64,000 nucleotides of DNA from assembly GCA_937975725.1 (NCBI GenBank), contig CALJUL010000107.1, positions 13,877 to 77,876 on the forward strand, read 5' to 3'. Shown piece by piece: positions 51,554-59,389 of this stretch. The DNA comes from an uncultured Pseudoxanthomonas sp. (GTDB lineage Bacteria > Pseudomonadota > Gammaproteobacteria > Xanthomonadales > Xanthomonadaceae). The notes beneath the pieces are model-generated. The model was not told the origin of the DNA and ran no database searches. It worked only from the letters and a program-made list of their open reading frames with translations. The translations under genes were made by a program, and so were the position numbers. The stretch's first letter is position 1. Every line of letters begins with the position of its first letter.

Positions 51554-52390
51554 ATGGAGCATATTGACGAAACCGCGGCATACTGGATGCCGTACCCACA
51601 TGACGATCTCGCTCTGCGAGTCGCGGTCTTGCACGCTCAGCGCCGTCAGCAGCAGGCCGATCAGAACGAGGCAGAAATTCACGTGGCACGACGAGCGTTT
51701 GCTGCAGCCTTTGTGCGCGGCAGCGGCATCGAAGTTGGCGCCGGCTCCCGCCCCTTCCCGATTCCCGCCGGCGTTCAATGCTACTACGGCGACGTGCGCG
51801 ATGCCGGGCAGCTGACCGAGTACTTCGGAACAGACAGGGTCACGGTCTCAGGCGAGATCGACGCACAGACCATGGCGAACGTTCCGCTCGCATCGCAAGA
51901 CTTCATTATCTCGGCGCACGTGATCGAACACCTATGGAATCCAATTGGGGCAATCGAGGCGGCCGTCTCGCGACTCAAGCCGGGCGGGCACTTCCTCCTC
52001 GTGGTGCCGGAACTCACCGCCACATGGGATCGGATGCGCCCGTCAACCACACTTGAGCACATGCTTGCAGACTGGAAGGACGGAGGCGAGGGTACGCGAC
52101 TGCAAGCCTACATTGAACACACCCGGTACGTGCATCCGCTTCTGACCGGGGAGACAATCCCCGAGCACCAAATAGAAACTACGGCGCGTGCGGTAATGGA
52201 CGCCGGCATGGATTTGCACGTCCACGCCTGGCAAACCCGGGGCTTTCGCGAACTCCTCGACCACCTGGCGCCGCGGCTCGGCTTCGAGGTTGTCGCAGAA
52301 CTGACCAATGTAAGCGAGAACCTGTTCGTTCTGCACCGCAGAATGCAGTTCTGGCGCCAGCTCCTACGACCTAGATATGCACCCAACTAA
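51554..52390 (+). CDS. SAM-dependent methyltransferase, class I
   Basis: 278 residues. SAM site G-I-E-V-G-A-G-S-R-P-F (about 57-67) and D-F-I-I-S-A-H-V-I-E-H-L-W-N-P (about 116-130), with L-K-P-G-G-H-F-L-L-V-V-P: Methyltransf_11-type fold. H-V-I-E-H is typical of glycan- or lipid-modifying enzymes. It is cargo of the second element or a stray gene; substrate unknown. Intact but surrounded by remnants. Confidence 0.85.
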   Translation: MEHIDETAAYWMPYPHDDLALRVAVLHAQRRQQQADQNEAEIHVARRAFAAAFVRGSGIEVGAGSRPFPIPAGVQCYYGDVRDAGQLTEYFGTDRVTVSGEIDAQTMANVPLASQDFIISAHVIEHLWNPIGAIEAAVSRLKPGGHFLLVVPELTATWDRMRPSTTLEHMLADWKDGGEGTRLQAYIEHTRYVHPLLTGETIPEHQIETTARAVMDAGMDLHVHAWQTRGFRELLDHLAPRLGFEVVAELTNVSENLFVLHRRMQFWRQLLRPRYAPN

Positions 52391-52396
52391 AGAAGA

Positions 52397-53108
52397 GAGG
52401 CTGTAGTAGATAAGAGCTGGGCTTATGCTCTTGACATGACTCTAAGTCGTTGCAAATTAAGCAAAAAAGTGCAGTCCCGACTGGCCCAATTCTTCGTTCT
52501 GGAAGTGACAGCTCGCTCCGCCGCTGACGTGCTGTGCATCCAGCCCAACACGGCTGCTCTGTTCTATCGCAAACTGCGAAAGCACATCACCGAACAACTG
52601 GCGTTGGTCGAGCACGAAGTTTTCGATGGCGCAGTCGAACTGGACGAGAGCTACTTCGGTGGGGTTCGCAAGGGCAAGCGTAGTCGTGGGGCTGCCGGCA
52701 AGGTCATCGTATCCGGTCTACTCAAGCGTGGCGAGAAGGTCTACACCAAGGTCGTGGACAATGCCAAGGCGACCACGTTGATGCCTGTAATTCAGCGGAA
52801 AATCGCGCCGGATAGCTGGGTCTATACCGACAGCTTCGGGAGCTACGAGGCGTTGGACGTGAGCCAGTTCCGGCATGTACGCATCAACCACTCCGTGGAG
52901 TTCGCGCGAGGCCGAAACCACATCAACGGTATCGAGAACTTCTGGAATCAAGCCAAACGCGTGCTGCGCAAATACAATGGGATTCCGAGGGGGAGCTTCC
53001 CGCTGTTCCTCAAAGAATGCGAGTTCCGTTTCAACTACGGAACACACAAACAACAACTCAAGACGCTGAAGGAGTGGGCTGGAATCTAGCCTTATCTACG
53101 ACAGCCCC
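52397..53108 (+). mobile_element. IS1595-family insertion sequence
   Basis: Imperfect 18-bp terminal inverted repeats (GAGGCTGTAGTAGATAAG at 52397-52414; the right end reads CTTATCTACGACAGCCCC at 53091-53108, two mismatches). About 712 bp with one transposase gene. No matching 8-bp target duplication is seen on the two sides, so flanks may have changed after insertion. Confidence 0.8.
52436..53089 (+). CDS. IS1595-family transposase
   Basis: 217 residues. ISXO2-like DDE domain: V-E-L-D-E-S-Y-F-G-G (first Asp, about 67), V-Y-T-D-S-F-G-S-Y (second Asp, about 125) and N-H-I-N-G-I-E-N-F-W (about 160), where the family uses Asn/Glu-type residues. Short N-terminal helical domain. It appears intact and is fully contained between the terminal repeats. 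Confidence 0.92.
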   Translation: MTLSRCKLSKKVQSRLAQFFVLEVTARSAADVLCIQPNTAALFYRKLRKHITEQLALVEHEVFDGAVELDESYFGGVRKGKRSRGAAGKVIVSGLLKRGEKVYTKVVDNAKATTLMPVIQRKIAPDSWVYTDSFGSYEALDVSQFRHVRINHSVEFARGRNHINGIENFWNQAKRVLRKYNGIPRGSFPLFLKECEFRFNYGTHKQQLKTLKEWAGI

Positions 53109-53238
53109 TAATCTTATTAGCCTCGGTGACGAAGGCACCCAGCAGGTAGATACCGTATTTTCAACATTGTCGATGATGTTGTATGCGGCTTGAATCTAAA
53201 GCCCGTCATCCACGACAACACCGTGGCCGGAGTTGGGA

Positions 53239-53343
53239 TCACTGGTGACGTTCGGCACGAGGAAACCGTTCGTGATCCGCAATCCTTTGCATCGGCGCGA
53301 CGGACAGGCGCAGGGCTTCGTGCGGGATCGGTGGCGACGGCAT
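53239..53343 (-). pseudogene. dusA: Original dusA 5' end left at attR
   Basis: From the ATG at 53343, a 34-codon frame begins M-P-S-P-P-I-P-H-E-A-L-R-L-S-V-A-P-M and then departs from dusA (Q-R-I-A-D-H-E-R …). The att match to attL is at 53289-53315. It is the chromosomal start of dusA before integration; its promoter now drives a dead-end frame. Confidence 0.85.
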
Positions 53344-53416
53344 GCCGTCATTGTAGCCTGCGGGGTTTCGCCGGCCGGCCACGCCGCAGGTAGCAGGGAA
53401 TGCCGGCGCCTGCGGC

Positions 53417-54604
53417 TCAGCCCGAGGCGCGGGTCTTGTGGGTGCCGCGGCCGAGCACGTGCTCGGCATCCTGGTCGAAGGTGGGCGCGGCGAAAGGGGC
53501 GGGGCCGGGAGTGCGGCCGAAGGCGATCGGCCGGGTCACGCCGCGGTAGCTGCCGATCACCGGGTGGGCGATCTCGGCCACCATGTCCTCTGCCAGTACC
53601 TGCGGGTGCTCGAACATGTCTTCCACGCGCCGCGCCGCGGCGCAGGGGACTTCTTCGCCGAAGTGCGTTTCCCATTCCAGCGCGGTGCGCGCCTGCAATG
53701 CTTGGTGCAGCCGTGGCACGATCTCGGCGGCGTGCCGGGCGCGCTTGCGCACGCTGTCGTAGCGCGGGTCGTCGGCCAGTGCGTCCAGCCCGGTCAGGCG
53801 GCACAGCGCCTTCCAGAAGCGCGGCGTGTTGGCCGACAGGTACAGGTAGCCCTCGCGCGCGGGATGGATGCCGGTGACGCCGCCGGAGCGCATGTCGCGG
53901 CCGATGTCCAGCGATTCGCCCTTGGCCCAGACCATGCGCGCGGACTGCATGGTCAGTGCGCTGCGCAGCAGCGAGACGCCGACGAACTGGCCCAGGCCGC
54001 TGCGTTCGCGCTCGTACAGCGCGGAGGACACGCCGGCGGCCAGCAGCGCGGCCGCGTAGTAGTCCACCACCGAGCCGTAGATGATCTCCGGCGCGCCGCC
54101 GCGCTTGCCCTGCAGGGTGCACATGCCGGTCATGGTCTGCAGCACCTGGTCGTAGCCGGCCTTGTCCTTCATCGGGCCGGTCTCGCCGTAGCCGGTGACG
54201 GCGCAGTAGATCAGGCGCGGGTTGATCGTCGACAGGCGTTCGAAGTCGATGCCCAGCCGCCTGGGCACGCTGGGGCGGAAGTTGTGCACCAGCACGTCGG
54301 CCTCGCGCACCAGCCGCAGCAGCGCGGCCAGGTCGGCCGGCTGCTTGAGGTCCAGTGCGATGCCCTGCTTGCTGCGGTTGACGCCGAGGAAGGCGCGGCT
54401 CTCCTGCTCCAGCGTGGACGGGTACTGCCGCAGGTTGTCGCCGTCCGGCGGTTCCACTTTGACCACGTCCGCGCCCTGGTCGGCCAGCAGCGTGCAGCCG
54501 TAGGGGCCGGCGATGTAGGCGCTCAGGTCCAGCACCTTCACGCCGCTCAGCGGCCCGGCGGGACCGCGGCGGCGCGCCGGTCGGAAGGGGGAAGCGTTGT
54601 CCAT
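53417..54604 (-). CDS. CaiB/BaiF-family CoA-transferase
   Basis: 395 residues from the ATG at 54604 after AAGGAG. Family III CoA-transferase: V-K-V-L-D-L-S-A-Y-I-A-G-P-Y (about 20-33), D-V-V-K-V-E-P-P-D-G-D, R-S-K-Q-G-I-A-L-D-L and D-K-A-G-Y-D-Q-V-L-Q (active-site Asp in the last). It moves CoA between carboxylic acids. In this locus it may activate an acid released from the sugar; the substrate is not predictable. Confidence 0.9.
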   Translation of the reverse strand: MDNASPFRPARRRGPAGPLSGVKVLDLSAYIAGPYGCTLLADQGADVVKVEPPDGDNLRQYPSTLEQESRAFLGVNRSKQGIALDLKQPADLAALLRLVREADVLVHNFRPSVPRRLGIDFERLSTINPRLIYCAVTGYGETGPMKDKAGYDQVLQTMTGMCTLQGKRGGAPEIIYGSVVDYYAAALLAAGVSSALYERERSGLGQFVGVSLLRSALTMQSARMVWAKGESLDIGRDMRSGGVTGIHPAREGYLYLSANTPRFWKALCRLTGLDALADDPRYDSVRKRARHAAEIVPRLHQALQARTALEWETHFGEEVPCAAARRVEDMFEHPQVLAEDMVAEIAHPVIGSYRGVTRPIAFGRTPGPAPFAAPTFDQDAEHVLGRGTHKTRASG

Positions 54605-54728
54605 GGGGGAAGACTCCTTCATGCGGCGCCGGGGCTGCGGGGTCCAGTCTGTTGCAGGCGGGCGGCCGGATACAGCCGCCCGCCGTAGCTTCTGCGTCCA
54701 CAAATTCTTGCGTGCTGGGCGCCGTCGT

Positions 54729-56555
54729 TCATGCGGGCGGCAGCGACAGCCAGGTCAGGCGCCAGGCGCCGTCCTCGCGGCCGCCGGCACGGTAGTAGGG
54801 CCAGAACAGCAGCGGCGGGCGGTGCTCCAGGTACATGGCGATGCCCGCGCCCTCCTCGCCCTCGGCGATGGGCAGCACCTGCAGCCAGTCGTCCTGCGGG
54901 CGCGTCGGCAGGCGGATGGTCTCCTCGGTCTTGAAGCCGTCGATCAGGCCAGTGGCGTAGACCAGCGGGCCGCGGGTCAGCCCGACATAGCGCAGGTCCA
55001 GCACCTGCTGATGCACCTCGGCGCCGTCCGGCGCGCGCGATTCCTGCACGTTGCGCAGTGCCTGGTGGTGCAGCACCGGGCGCAGTGGGAAGGTCAGATA
55101 CACCTGGTCGCCCTTGCACCAGTGCCGCGTGAGGCTGGCGTAACTGCCCGGACGCACCTCGGCCTCGACGGTCTCGCCGTTGACGGTGATCTCCGCGCCC
55201 TCGGCCCACGAAGGGATGCGCAGGCGCAGTTCGAAGGCCACCTCGCGGGCCGGCGCGAACATCAGCGCGACGCGGCCCTCGAAGGGGTAACCGGTGGCCT
55301 GCCGCAGGTACAGTTCGCCGGCCGACGGATGCGTCAGCGTGGTTTCGCCCGGACCGTACAGGTTGACGCTGACCGTTTCGCCGTCCAGCCCGTAGGCGAG
55401 CGCGGGCAGTTCCTCCAGCGCCATCGCGCCGCTGGACTTGCAGCAGCGCCAGTAGGTGGTGTGCACGCGGCGGCCGTTGGGGAAGGAGTAGTAGCACCAG
55501 TCCTCGCCGTCGGGCGCCTGTGCGCCGAGCAGGTCGTTGTAGGCGGTGCGCTCGATCTCTTCCGCGTAGCGCGCCTGCCCGGTGGTGCGCAGCAGTTCGC
55601 GGTTGAACTGGATCCACGCCAGCAGCGAGCAGGTCTCCACGTAGGCGTGCGGGCTGAAGCTGCCGCGCGCGTTGAACACTTCGCGCGAGCGGTGCGCCAC
55701 CCCGCCCCAGGGACCGCCGCCGAGGGTCAGGTGGTGTTCGCGGACGTTGCTCCACAGCCGTTCCAGCGCCGCCAGCAGCGGCGCGTCGGCGGTGGCGCGT
55801 TGCAGCTTCGCCAGTCCCACCAGGTTCCAGAGCAACTGGTAGGCCTTGCCGGTGGCGATCTCCGACGCGTCGGCGCCCTGCTCCAGCCGCGCCAGCAGTT
55901 GCAGGGCCGGATGCGCGTCGGCCTGCGCCAGCACCTGCTGCGCCAGCGCCAGGAAGCGCGGTTCGCCGGTCTCGGCATGCAGTTCCATGGCCGCGTCCAG
56001 CAGCACGGTCGCCGACATGCCGTGGTGGTTGCCGAGGTCGGTGATGTCGATGCCCGACTGCAGCGCATCGGCGCACAGGTCGGCGATGCGGCCGGCGGCG
56101 TCGGAATAGCGGGGATCGCCCAGCGCGCGCCCGGCTTCGACCAGGCCCAGGATCAGGTAGGCGTGGACCCAGATGTCCCAGGTGCGCAGCGCGGGCGCGC
56201 CGTCCCAGGTCGCCGGCTTGGGCGGCTGCGGCCGGGTGAAGCGGCGCTCCGGCGCGTAGGTGCCCAGGTAGCCGTCCGCTTCCTGCACGGACAGCAGGTA
56301 GTCGGCGACTTCGCACAGGCGTTCGCGCAGGGTCTCGTCGCCGCTGCGGGCCAGCGCGCGCGCGGCGGCGTACAGCCACTTGCCGGCGTGTTCGCCGTAC
56401 CAGTCGCCCTCCTGGTTGTCCGCCCGGTGCGCGGGCGAGAACAGGGCGATGGCGGGGCTGTCGGGGCCGGTAACGAAGTGCGACAACCGGCCGTGCAGGT
56501 TGGCCGCCAGCGCTTCGCCCAATACGCCCTGCAGGCGGGTCCTGGTCTTGCTCAT
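54729..56555 (-). CDS. GH127-family beta-L-arabinofuranosidase-type glycosidase
   Basis: 608 residues. Glu307-Thr-Cys309 and Cys371-Cys372 (W-R-C-C-K-S-S-G) match the Glu/Cys zinc and nucleophile cluster of HypBA1-type enzymes. (alpha/alpha)6 barrel up to about 400, then beta domains. No signal peptide. It overlaps the next upstream gene by 4 nt. The substrate may be an arabinofuranoside or related GH127 substrate. Confidence 0.9.
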   Translation of the reverse strand: MSKTRTRLQGVLGEALAANLHGRLSHFVTGPDSPAIALFSPAHRADNQEGDWYGEHAGKWLYAAARALARSGDETLRERLCEVADYLLSVQEADGYLGTYAPERRFTRPQPPKPATWDGAPALRTWDIWVHAYLILGLVEAGRALGDPRYSDAAGRIADLCADALQSGIDITDLGNHHGMSATVLLDAAMELHAETGEPRFLALAQQVLAQADAHPALQLLARLEQGADASEIATGKAYQLLWNLVGLAKLQRATADAPLLAALERLWSNVREHHLTLGGGPWGGVAHRSREVFNARGSFSPHAYVETCSLLAWIQFNRELLRTTGQARYAEEIERTAYNDLLGAQAPDGEDWCYYSFPNGRRVHTTYWRCCKSSGAMALEELPALAYGLDGETVSVNLYGPGETTLTHPSAGELYLRQATGYPFEGRVALMFAPAREVAFELRLRIPSWAEGAEITVNGETVEAEVRPGSYASLTRHWCKGDQVYLTFPLRPVLHHQALRNVQESRAPDGAEVHQQVLDLRYVGLTRGPLVYATGLIDGFKTEETIRLPTRPQDDWLQVLPIAEGEEGAGIAMYLEHRPPLLFWPYYRAGGREDGAWRLTWLSLPPA

Positions 56556-59389
56556 TGCTTCACGTACCTTGCGAGTTCTTCGATCTGCGCCACGCTCAGG
56601 CCCTGCGCATGGGGACGCATCACGCCGGTGGTCAGTGCCGCCACGATACGCCCGTGCGGATGCCCGGCGATCACCGCGCGCGGCGGAATGTTGCCCTGCG
56701 GATGGTCATGGCACATTGCGCAGCGCTGGGCGTACAGGGCGGCGGCGTCCAGCCCTTCGGCGGAAGGTGCGGTCGGCGTCGTGGCCGGCGCCTGCTCCGC
56801 GACCGGCGCCGCGCGGTCCGCCAGCCGGCGGCCGCCGGGGCCGAACGCCTGCACGCGGTCGCTGCCGACGAAGACCAGCCCGCCGCCGAACGCCGGCTCG
56901 TTGTACTTGCCGCTGGTGAACAGTTCGCCCGGCGCGCTGCGCCACAGCACGTCCAGGGTGTCGGCGTCGAGCGCGTACAGCACCGGGCGCGGCGCGTCGG
57001 CGCCGCTCAGCAGCGCGGAGCGCGGCGCGTTCTCGTCCAGCACCCAGACGATGGCGTCGCGTGCGCCGTTGCTGGTCACCACCGGCGAACCCGGGTTGCC
57101 CAGCACCAGCGACGTATTCGCCTTGTCCACGCGCAGGTACGGCGCCGCGCCCGCCGGCCTGACCACGCGCAGGCGCACGATGGAAGGCGGCACGCTGACC
57201 GGCGAACCCGGCCCGCGCTTGCTGTTGCCGGTGACGTAGACATAGTCGGCGCCGTCCGCGCCGCGGCGGAACGCGGGCACCGAGCGCGCGCGGGCCAGGT
57301 CCAGCGCCGCGTCGTCCTCGGAATACGGCCCGAACACGTTGAGCGGCCCGCGCTGGCCGAACTGCGGCTGCGGTTGCGGCGCCAGCAGCGAGCCGTCGCG
57401 GGACGGATCCGTGCCGCAGGACTGGCGCTTGTCCAGCGCGCCGGGCAGACGGTCGCGATCCAGCAGGTACACGTTGCCCTGCTTGCCGCCGACGGCGAGC
57501 AGGCGCGGCGCAGCGCCACCGGCGGCCGGCAACAGCGCCGCGCCGCCCGAGCCCAGGTCGATGTCCTTCTCGGCGGTGGTGCAGTAGTTGAACGGCGTGT
57601 AGGTGCCGCGCAGCGCGAAGCCGCCCGGGCCGGGCGGCGCCAGCTTCAGCACGGACTGCGCCCAGTCGCCCGGCGAATCCTGGTAGCCACCGAAGCCGCT
57701 GCCGGTGACCACGTAGACATGGCCGTCCTCGTCCACCGCCGGGCCGCCCGCGCCCCAGATGCCGCCGCTGCCGCGGTGCGGCATCGCCACCGCCGCGAAC
57801 GCGCTGCTCACCCGCGCGCGCGCGGTGTCCACGGCCGCGATCCAGCCGGTCTCCGATTCGCCGAACACCACGTACAACTGCGCACCGTCCGGGCTCAGGT
57901 TGAGCGCGCCGCGCTGCACGCGGAAATCGAAGCGCCGTTTCGGCGGCACGCGCTGCGGCCCCGGGTTGGCGTTGAGGTCGTTGAAGGTGCCTTCGTCCAG
58001 GCGCACCGGCCAGCCTTCGACCGGTTCGCCGCTGCCGATGTCCAGCGCATGCGCCTGCCAGCGGTGCCCGGGGTCGCAATGGGTCACGTAGAGGCGCCGG
58101 CGCGGCACGTCCACCACTGGCGTGCCGAGGATGCCGGTGGGCACGCCGTCCAGCGGTGCCGGCTGCAGCCGGCAGGGTTCGCCCAGCCGCGTCTTCCACA
58201 GGATGCGGCCGGGCGCGACGTCGCCGTTGCGCGCGGCGTTGACGGCGTAGACCACGCCGTTGTTGCTGGCCGCGAAGACCACGTCGAAGCGCTCGCCCGC
58301 GTGCTGCCCGGCGGTGATGTCCACCTTGTCCACGTACAGCGGCGTCGCGTACAGGCGCGCCGGCTGTCCTTCGTGAGCGTCCAGCGGCGGCGACTCCCAC
58401 AGCAGGCCGAACCTGTCCTCGCCCAGCGCGTCCGGCGCCAGCACCGTCTCGTCGGCGCGCCAGCCGCTGCGCGCGGCGTCCACGTGGAAGGTGGCGCGGG
58501 TCACCGTGCCGTTCGCTCCCTGCGCGCGCGGCTCCGGCGGCGGCGCGGCGGGTTCGTCGACCAAGGGCGTGGCGGGCACGTCCAGCCCCGCCGTCCACAG
58601 CACCGCGTTGAGCAACAGCCTGCGCACCTCGGGCTGGTCGAAGGTGCGGGTGTAGTGCGCGCCGGTGAACGTCACGCTGCGCCCACCACCGGCGCGCTCG
58701 TAGGCCCAGGCCACGTCCACGCGCTCGGGCAGGTCCTCGACCACGGCCTGGCCGTCGCGGAACTGCGGATGCAGCACGGCACCGAGGATGGTCGTCCGCG
58801 TGCCGCCGGCTTGCGCGGGCCGGAACGTCGGGTAGAACTCGTCGCGATAGGCGAACGCGCGCAGGCCGCGCGCGACCGGATGCGCGGACGGCACCAGTTC
58901 GGCATGCTCGGTGGTGCGGTCGAACATGCCCGCGCGCACCGCGCCCAGCCACGGCGGCAGGCCCAGGTCGTCGTCCGGCGGCACCGTGGACGCCTGGTGC
59001 AGGACCACCAGCCCGGCACCGCGCCGCATCGCCGCCTCGAACGCCGCGCGCCGCGCCGGATCGCGCAGCGGATGGCGGTCCATGCCGTCGAAGTACCAGA
59101 CCAGGGTGTCGGCCGCCTCGATCTGGCGGGCGTCGGCCGGCCAACCGTCCGGAAACGCCACCACGCGCAGTGCGCGGCGGCTTTCCGGCGCCTGCCTCAA
59201 CAGCGTTTCCAGCGCGCGCACGCCGGCGGGATAGTCGTGCCGGCCCGGCCCTTCGCTGGCGGCGCCGCCGATCAGCACCACCGTGCGCGGCGGCGCGCCG
59301 CCGCATGCGGCGAGCAGCCACGCCAGCAGCGCCATGGCGAGCAGGCGCGCCGCATGCCGTGCGTGCGCCGCCGCCGCGATGCGCTTCAC
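56552..59389 (-). CDS. Lipoprotein with ThuA-like, PQQ-like beta-propeller and cytochrome c domains
   Basis: 945 residues from a GTG that overlaps the previous stop (GTGA). Lipobox L-L-A-A-C at about residue 30; ThuA-like domain about 36-245 (W-Y-F-D-G-M-D-R-H-P-L-R-D); PQQ/quinoprotein-like propeller about 265-860; cytochrome c at the C-terminus with C-A-M-C-H (about 890-894) and likely axial Met924. Likely a periplasm-facing dehydrogenase passing electrons to its own heme. Substrate unknown. Confidence 0.82.
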   Translation of the reverse strand: MKRIAAAAHARHAARLLAMALLAWLLAACGGAPPRTVVLIGGAASEGPGRHDYPAGVRALETLLRQAPESRRALRVVAFPDGWPADARQIEAADTLVWYFDGMDRHPLRDPARRAAFEAAMRRGAGLVVLHQASTVPPDDDLGLPPWLGAVRAGMFDRTTEHAELVPSAHPVARGLRAFAYRDEFYPTFRPAQAGGTRTTILGAVLHPQFRDGQAVVEDLPERVDVAWAYERAGGGRSVTFTGAHYTRTFDQPEVRRLLLNAVLWTAGLDVPATPLVDEPAAPPPEPRAQGANGTVTRATFHVDAARSGWRADETVLAPDALGEDRFGLLWESPPLDAHEGQPARLYATPLYVDKVDITAGQHAGERFDVVFAASNNGVVYAVNAARNGDVAPGRILWKTRLGEPCRLQPAPLDGVPTGILGTPVVDVPRRRLYVTHCDPGHRWQAHALDIGSGEPVEGWPVRLDEGTFNDLNANPGPQRVPPKRRFDFRVQRGALNLSPDGAQLYVVFGESETGWIAAVDTARARVSSAFAAVAMPHRGSGGIWGAGGPAVDEDGHVYVVTGSGFGGYQDSPGDWAQSVLKLAPPGPGGFALRGTYTPFNYCTTAEKDIDLGSGGAALLPAAGGAAPRLLAVGGKQGNVYLLDRDRLPGALDKRQSCGTDPSRDGSLLAPQPQPQFGQRGPLNVFGPYSEDDAALDLARARSVPAFRRGADGADYVYVTGNSKRGPGSPVSVPPSIVRLRVVRPAGAAPYLRVDKANTSLVLGNPGSPVVTSNGARDAIVWVLDENAPRSALLSGADAPRPVLYALDADTLDVLWRSAPGELFTSGKYNEPAFGGGLVFVGSDRVQAFGPGGRRLADRAAPVAEQAPATTPTAPSAEGLDAAALYAQRCAMCHDHPQGNIPPRAVIAGHPHGRIVAALTTGVMRPHAQGLSVAQIEELARYVKQ

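Larger units (their letters stand above)
50594..53315. mobile_element. Degenerate second dusA element (about 2.7 kb)
   Basis: Between the middle att site and attR. Contents: integrase pseudogene, a methyltransferase gene and an IS1595-family insertion. No mobilization or maintenance genes survive, so it is an immobile remnant unless its neighbour's integrase acts on it. Confidence 0.75.

Noticed and set aside
53239..53469. A functional small gene at attR
   Set aside because: Its only recognisable part is the dusA start; after the att core the frame has no similarity and ends quickly.
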